Source: CAWKDC01 sp964383495 (GTDB lineage Bacteria; Pseudomonadota; Gammaproteobacteria; JABCZS01). From it: a DNA stretch of 59,342 nt. The DNA lies in assembly GCA_964383495.1 (NCBI GenBank), contig CAYLHG010000010.1, positions 1 to 59,342 on the forward strand. Direction: 5' to 3'. Under the pieces are notes generated by a model. That model searched no databases and was not told the origin of the DNA. It saw nothing but the letters and a program-made list of their open reading frames with translations. Made by a program: the position numbers and the translations under genes. Positions 37,001 through 45,661 of this stretch are shown here, one piece after another. The first letter of the stretch is position 1, and every line of letters begins with the position of its first letter.

Positions 37001-37393
37001 CTCTCGAAAAACATGCGGCTCGAATGTATCACCTTTGCGAAAAACATGAGTATGCGCAGTGATAAAATCTACAGGCGGTAAGCGATGCATCAATGTGCTG
37101 GCTGTAGTGAAAATAACCCCTTGCTTCATGCGAGGTAGCGTTGCCATCACCCGCAGGCGAGCAGAAATGATATCTTCATGGGGGGAAAAATGGTCATAAG
37201 GCAGGGTTTCCCAATCTGGAAAAAGCAGGATTTGGAACGCTTCTCCTAAATAAAATTGGCATTCTTCTTGAAGCCGTCCCAAGCTGAGGGCTTCTTCACA
37301 AATCACGAGGATAGGGCCTTGCGCTTCTGCTAGGATACGGCTTAATTTCAGCGCTAGACTGGCTAAAGGGGCTGTAAAAGTGGTAGACGACAT
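34004..37393 (-). CDS. mfd: Transcription-repair coupling factor Mfd
   Basis: An ATP-dependent DNA translocase that removes RNA polymerase stalled at lesions and recruits UvrA. The 1129 residues (1148 in E. coli) contain the UvrB-like N-terminal domains, the RNA polymerase interaction domain (about 465-530), and the RecG-like motor with Walker A DVGFGKTEV and Walker B VDEEHRFG. The TRG region and the C-terminal UvrA-interaction-masking domain are present. GAGGTG lies before the ATG. It follows the adenylate cyclase gene by 35 bases. Confidence 0.96.
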   Translation of the reverse strand: MSSTTFTAPLASLALKLSRILAEAQGPILVICEEALSLGRLQEECQFYLGEAFQILLFPDWETLPYDHFSPHEDIISARLRVMATLPRMKQGVIFTTASTLMHRLPPVDFITAHTHVFRKGDTFEPHVFRERLQTAGYHAVSQVFQHGEYAIRGSLIDLFPMGSQRPIRIDLFDDEIDSLRFFDPETQRSESTVDAFELLPAHEFLLTDESVTQFRTAWRAKFSGDPMLSRIYQNISKNIAPAGIEYYLPLFFEKTTSLVDFLPTKSQIIKINDIAKHCDDYSREAEKRYEQYSHDVTFPILRPSDIILSTSELLEIVNKKNPLHLKSGEDIFEFLETLPNLQIQHQKQDPFFSLSQFLKSSVHYKILFSAESNGRREILAETFRSLPLDTIEINSWSAFLDSPQGFYLCTSPIEKGFIDKENHWIVITEQDLLGEHVAQRRTKTSKTSSEWVIKNLVELKIGDAVVHETHGIGRYLGLKTLIIDNVPGEFLQLAYANDDKIYVPIQKIGLISRYSGLDSDNAPLTRLGTKQWETSKRKALEKIRDTAAELLNIYATRQAKIGFSHKPIDESYTLFANSFPFEETPDQARAIQEAIQDMLSPRPMDRLVCGDVGFGKTEVAMRAAFIAVNSNTQVAILVPTTLLAEQHYESFKDRFAGFPFSIHALSRFSNEKEKLNTLSLMKEGKADIVIGTHALLNHLSDFKNLGLIIVDEEHRFGVRQKEKMKSIRTTIDVLTLTATPIPRTLNMAMNAVRDLSVIASPPKKRLSIKTFVQEFNDQVIKEAILREIMRGGQVYYLHNKVDTIEKAAQMLSSWVPEAKIHIAHGQMRERDLEKTMSDFHHQRFNVLVCTTIIETGIDVPTANTIIIDRADMFGLAQLHQLRGRVGRSHHQAYAYLFTPIEKEIGSDAEKRLAAIESLEDLGAGFMLATHDLEIRGAGEILGEEQSGHMENIGFSLYTDLLDRAVQSIKAGKEIDAETMNKEEVEINLRIPALIPENYIYDVHTRLTFYKRMASCQHQESLDELQVEMIDRFGLIPPPLKNLFTITKMRLLAKQLGIQKIEMGDAGGYLEFTDAPNINTTYLLSLIQTKSRQYRLKGQKALHLTFGVPDAERLTLAQGLLYDLKLPAP

Positions 37394-37428
37394 GGGGGCA
37401 CCTCAATTCCAGGCCTATTCTACCATAA

Positions 37429-39648
37429 TTACTTTTCTTCTCTAGTGAAACACCCATCCCAGGAGGCGTCTACTCCTTGAGTTTTTAACTCAGCAACCCG
37501 CTTAAGGTACAGAGGGTACACCTTGCGGCCTGGGTACCGCTCATGCAGTGCTTCAAATGCTGCCAAGGCTTCGTCCCATTTTGCGGCAAAATAAGCATGT
37601 TGGGCCTGCGTGAGCATTCCGAGTTCCGCTTTAATTTCTGGAGTAATGTCTTCTTGTAAACAAACAGGCTCATAAATATTGATGGCGTCTTGTTTTCCTT
37701 TAACCTTGACGCGGTCTAAATGGCGGCAAATTACCTTCCCATCGCATTGTTTCAATGTGTTTTCGCTAATGATAAAATAATTTCCATAATATTTAGTAGC
37801 GCTTTCAAGGCGTGAAGACAAATTAACAGCATCCCCCAATACCGTGTAAGAGCGACGGTATTCAGATCCCATGTCACCAACATTCATTTTTCCACTGTTA
37901 ATGCCAATGCCAATATGCAAATCATTCACACCCAATGATGCAAAATTTTCTTTCAAAGTATTTGAAATTTTCAACATTTCAAAACCTGTTTTGACAGCAT
38001 CTAATGCATGATGATGGTTTTCAAGTGGTGCTCCCCAAAATGCCATGATCATATCGCCTACATATTTATCAATAGTGCCGCCGTGTTCGAAAATAGTCTT
38101 GGTCATTGGCGTGAAATAATCATTCAAAAACTTTTTGAGAACTGTAGGGTCCATGTGCTCGCTGATAGCGGTAAAATTACGAATATCTGCGAAAAGCACA
38201 CTCATTTCTCGGCTTTCGCCTTCAAACCCATAGTTTTTTGTAGATTCAGACATTTTTTCAACTTGCTCGGGTGGAATATATTGTCCAAACATATGCTTGA
38301 GCTGTGAACGTTTACGTGTCTCAAAAATAAATCCATACATTAATGATATAAAAGTAATCAAAACAACGTTTAAGATAGCAGTGAAAAAAGGAAGATAAAT
38401 ATGCAATATATCCCATAACCAGTCATCAAAATATAAAAGACCGGTAATACTTGATAGTGGAACAAGTAGCATCATCCATACTGGCAACAAGGGCAACAAC
38501 ATAGAGAAGACAACTCCTATTGTAAGGATCAACACAGTTTGTGCACCATCAGCCCAATCAGGCTTGTAAGGAAAATTTTCGGACAGCAAAGTGTTTGCTA
38601 CAATGGCATGAATTTCTACACCTGGAAAAGAAGTTTCAAACGGTGTGGTATGCAAATCGCCAAGGCCTGTGGCAGAGGTTCCTATGAATACAATTTTTCC
38701 TTTTACTAGGTTGGGATCGTTTGTTTGCGACAATACATCTTCTGCGGGGATGTAAGTATATTTTGTTTCAAAATTTTTATAAGGGATTAACACTTGTCCG
38801 CTGCCATCTGTAGGAACTCGAGTTGGGCCTAATTCAATATTTTCTAATGAAAAATAATCGCCCAATTTCGCCCAATTTAGTTTTATTTGCTTAATAAGCA
38901 AATATTGCTTTACAGCACTTAATGCAAGAGAAGGATAAATACTATCTTTATACTCGAGTAAAATAGGATAATGTCGAATAACCCCATCGTTATCTGTTAA
39001 TGTCGTGACATACCCGGCATTATCGGTTGCCAGCGCAGGTGTATTGCCAATATACCCTTGCATCTCTCTGATAAATACATGTTTTGCTTGTTCGGGAGAT
39101 AAGCTTTCTAACGGAGGGGGAAGTATTCCCAGGGTTTGTGTGCGCTCTGGCGTTAAAATGTATCCCATCACCACATCTGGCATGCTGATCATTTTCTTTA
39201 ATATTGCGTCGTGATCATAATAACTTTTAATAGAATCTAATTGATTCAGGGTTTGTGAACTTAAAGTATGAGCAGGAGGTTGGTCAATCACAAAATCAAT
39301 GACATTTTTTTCAGGCTCAGGAAAAATAATATCAAGTGCTATCACAGCAGCGCCTTGTTTTCTGATAGCCTCAATAAGCTCCGATACGGTATCACGAGGC
39401 CAGGGCCAGCGCCCAATTTTATGCAGGCTATCATCATTAATATCTACAATTAAAACATTACTTTCTTGCAACGGCACATTCTGGACAATATTAATCCGCA
39501 TGTGCATATCATAAAATAAGTTATTAAGACGTTCTCGAATTAAGCTTGCGCCTGGATGGCTTGTTCTATCAAACCAAAGCACTAAAAGTGTGATAAGCAG
39601 GCCAAACAGCATGGGCTGCCACTTCTGTAGGATTCTGTTAAAAAACAA
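37429..39648 (-). CDS. CHASE2-domain class III adenylate cyclase
   Basis: An inner-membrane enzyme predicted to make cAMP. One N-terminal helix, a large periplasmic CHASE2 domain (DINDDSLHKIGRWPWPR), three membrane helices and a cytosolic class III cyclase domain follow in order. Both metal aspartates (LFADIRNFT and KYVGDMIMAFWG) and the transition-state Asn/Arg (GDAVNLSSRLE) are intact. A short TPR-like tail ends the protein. I prefer TTG 39648, with GAGG 7 bases upstream. The frame opens at TTG 39696, which lacks a ribosome site and overlaps a TATAC stretch that could be the -10. It is divergent from cpdA. Confidence 0.9.
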   Translation of the reverse strand: MFFNRILQKWQPMLFGLLITLLVLWFDRTSHPGASLIRERLNNLFYDMHMRINIVQNVPLQESNVLIVDINDDSLHKIGRWPWPRDTVSELIEAIRKQGAAVIALDIIFPEPEKNVIDFVIDQPPAHTLSSQTLNQLDSIKSYYDHDAILKKMISMPDVVMGYILTPERTQTLGILPPPLESLSPEQAKHVFIREMQGYIGNTPALATDNAGYVTTLTDNDGVIRHYPILLEYKDSIYPSLALSAVKQYLLIKQIKLNWAKLGDYFSLENIELGPTRVPTDGSGQVLIPYKNFETKYTYIPAEDVLSQTNDPNLVKGKIVFIGTSATGLGDLHTTPFETSFPGVEIHAIVANTLLSENFPYKPDWADGAQTVLILTIGVVFSMLLPLLPVWMMLLVPLSSITGLLYFDDWLWDILHIYLPFFTAILNVVLITFISLMYGFIFETRKRSQLKHMFGQYIPPEQVEKMSESTKNYGFEGESREMSVLFADIRNFTAISEHMDPTVLKKFLNDYFTPMTKTIFEHGGTIDKYVGDMIMAFWGAPLENHHHALDAVKTGFEMLKISNTLKENFASLGVNDLHIGIGINSGKMNVGDMGSEYRRSYTVLGDAVNLSSRLESATKYYGNYFIISENTLKQCDGKVICRHLDRVKVKGKQDAINIYEPVCLQEDITPEIKAELGMLTQAQHAYFAAKWDEALAAFEALHERYPGRKVYPLYLKRVAELKTQGVDASWDGCFTREEK

Positions 39649-39698
39649 TTTATTGCCTCGCAAATCAAAAAGGCTACTTGTAAGAGTGTATACCAAAA

Positions 39699-39726
39699 TT
39701 GAGAGTCTGAGCTACAATTTGAGAGT
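39699..39726. promoter_or_regulatory. Direct repeats TTGAGAGT between cyclase and cpdA
   Basis: TTGAGAGT occurs at 39699-39706 and again at 39719-39726, 20 bases apart, that is two helical turns on the same face. They lie in the short divergent promoter region shared by the adenylate cyclase and cAMP phosphodiesterase genes. They could be tandem regulator sites. Regulator unknown. Confidence 0.4.
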
Positions 39727-39762
39727 ACAACTTCATTTTGCTTGCGCAAGAGCGAGATACCC

Positions 39763-40557
39763 GTGTTAAAGACAATAGAATTTATTCAAATAACTGACAT
39801 GCATTTGTTTGAGGACCCTCAAGCTAAGCTGCTTGGGGTAAACACGCTGTCAAGCTTCCGGGCTGTAGTGAAGGATATTAAAGAAAAATATCCCAACCCT
39901 GATTTTATGTTATTAACTGGAGACTTAGCCCAAGATGAAACAGTGGGTGCATATGAGAATTTAATAGAGTCGCTGGCTATTTTTAATTGCCCCAAATATG
40001 GTATTCCTGGTAATCATGATGATGAAGGGTACATGCTGGAAGTATTTAAAGCAAATCATTTACAAGAAAATAGAGAGATTATTACTGATCATTGGAATAT
40101 TATTTTATTGAACACACAAAAACCTCATGCAGTAGAAGGGTTTTTAACCGAAGAGCAACTGGATTTTTTAGATATGTCTTTGGGAAGGCATCCAGAACAT
40201 CATGCATTGATTTTTATGCATCATCCTCCCATCAAAGTAGGTTCTGAATGGCTTGACAAATGGATGCTTTCCAATGCAGATGAATTTTGGAAGGTTCTAA
40301 AACCTTATCATCATGTCAAAAGCATTGTTTGTGGGCATGTGCATCAAGAATTTGAAACGCAGCATGAAAATATTCCAGTGCTCACCACACCTTCCACCTG
40401 TTTTCAATTTTCAAGGAATAGCAAAAAATTTGGTGTAGAAGCCTTAATGCCAGGATATCGTTTATGCACACTCTTTGAAGATGGTACTTTTGAAACAAAA
40501 GTGTTAAGAGTTTCAGGATTTAATTTAGCATTAGATACTTCCTCTGGAGGTTACTAA
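39763..40557 (+). CDS. cpdA: 3',5'-cyclic AMP phosphodiesterase CpdA
   Basis: A metallophosphoesterase that hydrolyses cAMP. The metal ligands are in ITDMH, TGDLAQDE, GNHDD, MHHPP and GHVHQ. The CpdA-specific segments around GSEWLDKWMLSNA and TTPSTCFQFS are present, separating it from general phosphoesterases. I chose GTG 39763 because the frame upstream (TTG 39742) has no ribosome site. That gives 264 residues. The stop overlaps the next start (TAATG). It is divergent from a cAMP-making enzyme. Confidence 0.9.
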   Translation: MLKTIEFIQITDMHLFEDPQAKLLGVNTLSSFRAVVKDIKEKYPNPDFMLLTGDLAQDETVGAYENLIESLAIFNCPKYGIPGNHDDEGYMLEVFKANHLQENREIITDHWNIILLNTQKPHAVEGFLTEEQLDFLDMSLGRHPEHHALIFMHHPPIKVGSEWLDKWMLSNADEFWKVLKPYHHVKSIVCGHVHQEFETQHENIPVLTTPSTCFQFSRNSKKFGVEALMPGYRLCTLFEDGTFETKVLRVSGFNLALDTSSGGY

Positions 40558-42347
40558 TGAATTTAATAGAGCATCATAAAACAAAAGATTTTGTTTTAAA
40601 TAATTGTTCTATTTTTGAGAATTTAACACCAAAACAAAAAAAGGAAATTCAAAATCTTTTGAAGATAGAGGAATTTAAAGAAAAACAATTTTTAGTGCGA
40701 GAGGGGGATAAGTCTTTAAAAGTATTTATTCTTATTAAAGGAAAAGCAGAGGTCTTAAAATATGAGAAAAATAATGGCGAAAGGCTGGAGCATGTTATTG
40801 CCAATTTGGGACCCAATGATATCATAGGGGATTTGGCGATTATTGATAATCAGTTTCGCTCGGCAGATGTGCGTGCAATTGTAGCTGTTGTAGCTGCGAG
40901 CATCGATTTAAATGATTTACCACAAGAAGAACACATTGAAATCCCATTAGTTGCTAGAATTAAATTAAACTGCGCCATAAATAATTCTTATTATTTACGC
41001 AGCAGTAACATCAAAACATTATCCGACGGTAGAAAGCACCGTCATGAAGTTTTAAAACTCAAAAATTATGACGTTGTCACGGGTTTACCTAATCAGCATT
41101 TTTTATCAGAAAAGCTAAAAGAAAGATTAGAAAAATTTCCTCATAAAACCCACGTGCTTTATCAAATAGAAATCACTGAATATAAAGAAATAGCTGATGC
41201 CATGGGAATAGAGTTTTCAGATTCATTTTTAAATGAATTTTCTGGCAGGTTGTCTAAGTTAGCACCTAATGATGCTTTGATAGCTCGTGTAGGAACAAAC
41301 CAATTTATGGTGTTGACTTCAAGCATTCAAGATATAGAGGAAGCCCCGCATGTTGCTAAAAAAATATTAAATATGATGCTATCATCCATTCCCGTGAAAA
41401 ATGAAGACGTTTATATACACGGTTATATAGGTATTTCACGTTACCCGGAAGATGGTAAAACAGAAGTGTTATTAATGAAGAATGCAGGATTAGCATTAGA
41501 TGCCGCAAAACTGGAAGAGCTTAATTCATTTTCTTTTTATGATCCAGCACTGAACGAGGCCGTTGAAACGCGCAGGAAATTAATTAAAGATTTTAGAAAT
41601 GCAATGCAAGAAGATCAATTTGAAATATATTATCAACCTCAATTTTCATTAAGAAATCAAAAGCTTATTGGCGCAGAAGCATTAATTCGATGGCCCCATC
41701 CTGAACAGGGCATGATTCCTCCTTCATCATTTATTCCGATTGTAGAACAAAGCGGATTAATTGTTCCTCTTGGAAACTGGATTTTGAAAATGACTTGCGC
41801 GCAAGTGCAGATGTGGGAGGAAGCTAATATAGCTTCTCTGCCGAGGATTGCCGTTAATTTATCTGCATTACAATTTAGACAGAAAAATTTTATTGAAACA
41901 ATGAAAGAAATAGTTAATAGCTCTTGCCTTACACCTGACCGCATAGAACTTGAAATTACGGAAAATGTCATGATGAAAGATATGGATGACAGCGTTCATA
42001 AATTCAAGAAATTGGCAGACATGGGGTTTGTGATAGCTATTGATGATTTTGGCACAGGATATTCTTCTTTAAGCTATTTAAGAAGACTGCCTATTCACAA
42101 GCTAAAAATAGATCAATCTTTTGTAAAGGAATTATTGTTAAGTGATGAGGCAAAAGATATTGTTCGCTGCATTATTGCCTTAGCAAAAAGCTTAAAATTG
42201 ATTACTATTGCAGAAGGTATTGAAAACAAAATACAGGCTGATTTCTTATTAGAAACAGGATGCGATGAGGGGCAGGGTTATATGTTTAGTAAGCCCATTT
42301 CTGTATTACAATTTGAAAAGTTATTTCTTTTAAAACGGAGTGGATAA
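40557..42347 (+). CDS. cNMP-binding / degenerate GGDEF / EAL protein
   Basis: Predicted cyclic-nucleotide-sensing c-di-GMP phosphodiesterase, soluble. Residues 10-130 form a cNMP-binding domain whose phosphate cassette reads GDLAIIDNQFRSA with R101, so cAMP binding is plausible. Residues about 170-330 form a GGDEF fold in which the catalytic motif is GTNQF (246-250), so cyclase activity is not expected. Residues about 345-590 form an EAL domain with intact EAL (374-376), ITENVMM, DDFGTGYSS and KLKID motifs, so c-di-GMP hydrolysis is expected. It is coupled to cpdA by one-base overlap. Confidence 0.9.
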   Translation: MNLIEHHKTKDFVLNNCSIFENLTPKQKKEIQNLLKIEEFKEKQFLVREGDKSLKVFILIKGKAEVLKYEKNNGERLEHVIANLGPNDIIGDLAIIDNQFRSADVRAIVAVVAASIDLNDLPQEEHIEIPLVARIKLNCAINNSYYLRSSNIKTLSDGRKHRHEVLKLKNYDVVTGLPNQHFLSEKLKERLEKFPHKTHVLYQIEITEYKEIADAMGIEFSDSFLNEFSGRLSKLAPNDALIARVGTNQFMVLTSSIQDIEEAPHVAKKILNMMLSSIPVKNEDVYIHGYIGISRYPEDGKTEVLLMKNAGLALDAAKLEELNSFSFYDPALNEAVETRRKLIKDFRNAMQEDQFEIYYQPQFSLRNQKLIGAEALIRWPHPEQGMIPPSSFIPIVEQSGLIVPLGNWILKMTCAQVQMWEEANIASLPRIAVNLSALQFRQKNFIETMKEIVNSSCLTPDRIELEITENVMMKDMDDSVHKFKKLADMGFVIAIDDFGTGYSSLSYLRRLPIHKLKIDQSFVKELLLSDEAKDIVRCIIALAKSLKLITIAEGIENKIQADFLLETGCDEGQGYMFSKPISVLQFEKLFLLKRSG

Positions 42348-42349
42348 AT

Positions 42350-43129
42350 ATGAAACCTTATTATCGAATTTGGTTTGCTTTTTTGGTAGGTTTGTGTTTG
42401 GTTTTGCAACCTATGCTCACCTATGCAGAGGCTTTACAGTCCTCAGGAGCAATTTTATCTGCGATAGGCAAAGTTTCTGCCGTCAATTCAAAAGAAATTA
42501 TTCGTGCCTTGCAACGAGGCGATAGTTTTTATGCGGAAGATACTATTAAAACAGAAGGAAATTCACATGTTACGCTACGCTTTTCAGATGGGACATTGGT
42601 CGAGCTCAAAGAAAATTCTAATTATAAAGTGAGCGCATATCATTTTAAATCTGACCAGCCTGATAAAGATTCTTTTGCAGCAGAGCTAATTGAAGGGGGT
42701 TTTAGAACGATTACTGGATTGTTAGGTAAACGTAATCCTGATAATTATGAAGTTAAGGCACGTATGACAACATTAACAATTCGTGGCACGGAATATACTG
42801 CAGGATTTACTTCTGAGGGCAATTTAGAAACTTTTTTAGAAAGTGGAGTAATAGTTGTACAAGTAACAGATGGCTCTTCATTAACATTGGATCATAGCCA
42901 TCCTGGAGCTTCCGTAGGTATCAACAAACAAATACAGCCTTTAAAAACAATGCCGGCAGTCTTGCAAGCAGGGTTTAGGCCGGGTGGATTTAGAGCATTA
43001 CGACAGGAAGGTGCAGCGACAGCACCTCAAAGCACTCAAGGCACAGTATTTATTCAAGGGGATGGGGCATTTGCTCCACCTAATGGCCCCTCAGGATCAG
43101 CAAATTGTAATCAAAGTAGTTCTATGTAA
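42350..43129 (+). CDS. Exported FecR-domain protein
   Basis: A signal peptide (about 1-26, ending TYAEA) is followed by a FecR domain (about 33-170) with the FSDGTLVELKENS and IRGTEYTAGF stretches. The C-terminal part is Gly/Pro/Gln-rich and disordered-looking. FecR-domain proteins of this soluble periplasmic type are often encoded near CHASE2 cyclases, as here, which suggests a shared envelope signalling role. GGAG lies 9 bases before the ATG, and the gene is 2 bases after the EAL gene. It overlaps the end of the convergent histidine kinase gene by 8 bases. Confidence 0.85.
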   Translation: MKPYYRIWFAFLVGLCLVLQPMLTYAEALQSSGAILSAIGKVSAVNSKEIIRALQRGDSFYAEDTIKTEGNSHVTLRFSDGTLVELKENSNYKVSAYHFKSDQPDKDSFAAELIEGGFRTITGLLGKRNPDNYEVKARMTTLTIRGTEYTAGFTSEGNLETFLESGVIVVQVTDGSSLTLDHSHPGASVGINKQIQPLKTMPAVLQAGFRPGGFRALRQEGAATAPQSTQGTVFIQGDGAFAPPNGPSGSANCNQSSSM

Positions 43130-44414
43130 GTGGTAAGCTGATTTCTAAGCAAAAACCGCAAGGCGCAATATTATAAGCAGAAATTTTACCATTTAAACGC
43201 GTTACAATGCGTGAAATAATAGCAAGTCCTAATCCACTGCCGTCTGCGTTTTGACGCGCACTATCGCCCCGATAGAGCGGTTTAAAAATTTCTGTTAAGG
43301 TGTATTCAGGCACGCCTGGTCCATGGTCAATAATTTTAATAACTGCTTTCTGCTCATGTTGTTCCAATTCAATGATAAAAGGTGGCTTACCATATTTAAT
43401 AGCATTATTAATTCCATTCATTAAGATTCGATATAAGCCAATAGGCTGTGTTTCCAATATAATATCTTTTGAATCTTTATTTTTAATGTCAATATGTTGG
43501 CCTGAAAGATGGTATTTATTCGATAAGTCTTGGCAAAACTCATTTAAATGAACCCAATCAGTTTTTTCTTGTGTGGAGGCAGATACATAATCAATAAACT
43601 GCTGTTGCATTTTAGTGATTTGGTCAATTTCTTCTTTCATCGCATCAATCGTTTCAGGTGCAGCGGTCGATAACTCTGCTAATAATTGCAAGCGCGTGAG
43701 CGGTGTTCTGAGATCATGAGAAATACCTGCCAACATTAATTCACGTTCCTTAGCGAGCGCATGATGGTTAGCAATCATTTGATTTACACTTTTTGCAAGT
43801 TGTTTAATTTCTGTTGGACCTTCCTCAGGAATAGGAGAAGCGCTTTTATTTAAAAAACCAAACTCTTTTAAACTATTCATGATTTTTTGCAAAGGATCAT
43901 TGATTGTTTTTGCTGTAAAGTAGCTTCCAAAAAAAATTAAAAATAAAATAATAAATTCCTCTGCATAAGTAATGCCTCCAGAGTATTTTTCGATAGGCTG
44001 CTGTGGAATTGTAAGGTAAACAGGTGTGGCCTGAGGATGATTTGTATATAAAATATATAAAATTTTTGGAGTATCCTTATGTTCGTATAGCAATATTTTT
44101 GAGACGTGTGATCGATTAAAATTCGACGATATTGCTTGAAGTAAATGATTTTTTGATGGCAATAAGATAAGCGGAGGATGAGATGTTTTTTTAATTTGGT
44201 AAGCTTCAAGTACTTTATCAATATTATCAGCAGATCCGTTAGTTGCAACATAATCTGCAATAGCATGTAACGCACGGAAAGTTTGTTGTTGCTCGAATTT
44301 TTTGTAGTACTGTATTGAAAAAATGCCTGTTAACGCAGCATTGGCGATCAGGATAAATAAAATAAGCGCAATGATTCTCGAAGAGATTTTTTGTGGCAGG
44401 ATACTACTTAGCAC
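43122..44414 (-). CDS. envZ: EnvZ-type sensor histidine kinase
   Basis: An inner-membrane sensor with helices at about 12-31 and 152-169 enclosing a periplasmic domain of about 120 residues. A HAMP region, the H-box GISHDLRTPLTR with H233, the N box NGINNAIKYG, DHGPGVP and GSGLGLAI complete a full kinase. It starts with GTG, overlapping the response regulator stop by one base, as in ompR-envZ. The periplasmic domain looks unrelated to well-known ligand domains, so the signal is unknown. The gene symbol reflects architecture and gene pairing. Confidence 0.85.
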   Translation of the reverse strand: MLSSILPQKISSRIIALILFILIANAALTGIFSIQYYKKFEQQQTFRALHAIADYVATNGSADNIDKVLEAYQIKKTSHPPLILLPSKNHLLQAISSNFNRSHVSKILLYEHKDTPKILYILYTNHPQATPVYLTIPQQPIEKYSGGITYAEEFIILFLIFFGSYFTAKTINDPLQKIMNSLKEFGFLNKSASPIPEEGPTEIKQLAKSVNQMIANHHALAKERELMLAGISHDLRTPLTRLQLLAELSTAAPETIDAMKEEIDQITKMQQQFIDYVSASTQEKTDWVHLNEFCQDLSNKYHLSGQHIDIKNKDSKDIILETQPIGLYRILMNGINNAIKYGKPPFIIELEQHEQKAVIKIIDHGPGVPEYTLTEIFKPLYRGDSARQNADGSGLGLAIISRIVTRLNGKISAYNIAPCGFCLEISLPLT

Positions 44415-45127
44415 TACTTTTCTCCATCAGGAATAAACACATATCCTTTACCCCAAACTGTTTGAATATGTTTCGGGTGCGCAGGATCAGCTTCAATTAA
44501 TTTTCTCAAACGAGAGACTTGCGTGTCAATCGTTCTATCATTGGGGTCAAAATCTTTGCCGCGCGCTAAGTGCATCAGTTGCTCGCGTGAAAGGGTTTGG
44601 TAGGGACGCGTTACCAAAGCTTTTAACAATGCAAACTCCCCACTTGTCAGCTCAAGCTCTTCTCCATCATGCATTAGCGTGCGCCGCCCTAAATCAACTT
44701 CCATGTTTTGAAAGGTAATCATTTTATCAGAAGGCGCGCCGGGAATGTGCGTAGGGGTTCTGCGAAGAATGGCGCGTATTCTTGCTAATAATTCTCTAGG
44801 ATTAAAAGGTTTAGGTAAGTAGTCATCAGCACCTGATTCTAACCCATAAATACGCTCTTCTTCTTCAGAATGAGCCGTTAGCATTAAAATAGCGGGAGAA
44901 GAGAGGCTTTCTTTCAGGCGCTTGCAAATACTTAAGCCATCTTCACCTGGAAGCATGCGATCAAGCACAATTAAATCCACATGCTCTCGTTCAAGTCGTT
45001 TGTCCATGTGTGAGCCATCAAGAGCTGTTGTGACTTCATAGCCATTATCTTTTAGAAAACGCTCGAGCAGACGCCGCAACTTATCGTCGTCATCTACAAC
45101 CAAAATATGTTGTTTATGCGCTTCCAT
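44414..45127 (-). CDS. ompR: OmpR-family response regulator
   Basis: The receiver domain (about 6-120) has the phosphoacceptor D56 (LIVLDRML) and the acidic pocket VDDDD; the C-terminal winged helix ends RGKGYVFIPDG-like (here VWGKGYVFIPD). RTIDTQVSRLRKLIE matches OmpR closely. The 237 residues equal the E. coli OmpR length within a few residues. It is divergent from the Spy-like gene, a possible target. Confidence 0.9.
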   Translation of the reverse strand: MEAHKQHILVVDDDDKLRRLLERFLKDNGYEVTTALDGSHMDKRLEREHVDLIVLDRMLPGEDGLSICKRLKESLSSPAILMLTAHSEEEERIYGLESGADDYLPKPFNPRELLARIRAILRRTPTHIPGAPSDKMITFQNMEVDLGRRTLMHDGEELELTSGEFALLKALVTRPYQTLSREQLMHLARGKDFDPNDRTIDTQVSRLRKLIEADPAHPKHIQTVWGKGYVFIPDGEK

Positions 45128-45247
45128 CGTTTCCCCTTAAATATATTTGGTACTTTCTACCATTTTAGCTTGTTTTGCCAGTAGTATTTTAAAAAAAAAG
45201 GAGTATGCTTTTATTATATGTTTTTTTATCTCTACAAGGAGGGGTTT

Positions 45248-45649
45248 ATGTCAATTCGTAATACGATGATGAGCGTTGCTTTGGCAGCTGGTTTACTTGT
45301 TTCAGGCATGAGCGTCGCTGTAGCAATGCATCATGAAAAAGGGTTTGATGCTGATAAGATGGCAGCTCATATGAAGAAAGAGTTGAACTTAACAGATAAA
45401 CAAACAGCTGAAGTGAAAGATATCATGGTTGATATGCATCAAGAAGCGGAAGCATTCCGTCAAAAGATGGATAAGGAAACCCGTGAGAAGTTCAAAGGTG
45501 TGTTGACCGACGAGCAGTACAAAAAATGGGAAGCGATGCGCAATGAGCGTATGGAAAAGCGCAAAAGCAAAAAAATGCAGATGAAGAAGGAAATGCAGGA
45601 TAAAGCCGCAACATCCAGCTCATCTTCTGCAACAACGCAAAGCAAGTAA
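45248..45649 (+). CDS. Small periplasmic Spy/CpxP-like protein
   Basis: A signal peptide (about 1-26, ending SVAVA) is followed by a helical, highly charged mature part. It contains LNLTDKQTAEVK, of the LTxxQ type seen in Spy and CpxP chaperones, and a second, similar LTDEQYKKWEAM segment. The tail is Lys/Met-rich and then Ser-rich. AAGGAGG 6 bases before ATG 45248 decides the start over the upstream in-frame ATG at 45218. It is divergent from ompR, so envelope-stress control is plausible but unproven. Confidence 0.75.
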   Translation: MSIRNTMMSVALAAGLLVSGMSVAVAMHHEKGFDADKMAAHMKKELNLTDKQTAEVKDIMVDMHQEAEAFRQKMDKETREKFKGVLTDEQYKKWEAMRNERMEKRKSKKMQMKKEMQDKAATSSSSSATTQSK

Positions 45650-45661
45650 CTTTAACTGAAC

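Noticed and set aside
43937..44275. A 112-codon minus-strand frame inside the histidine kinase gene
   Set aside because: Out of frame with the kinase, whose N-terminal membrane and periplasmic parts occupy this stretch. The alternative has no motif.
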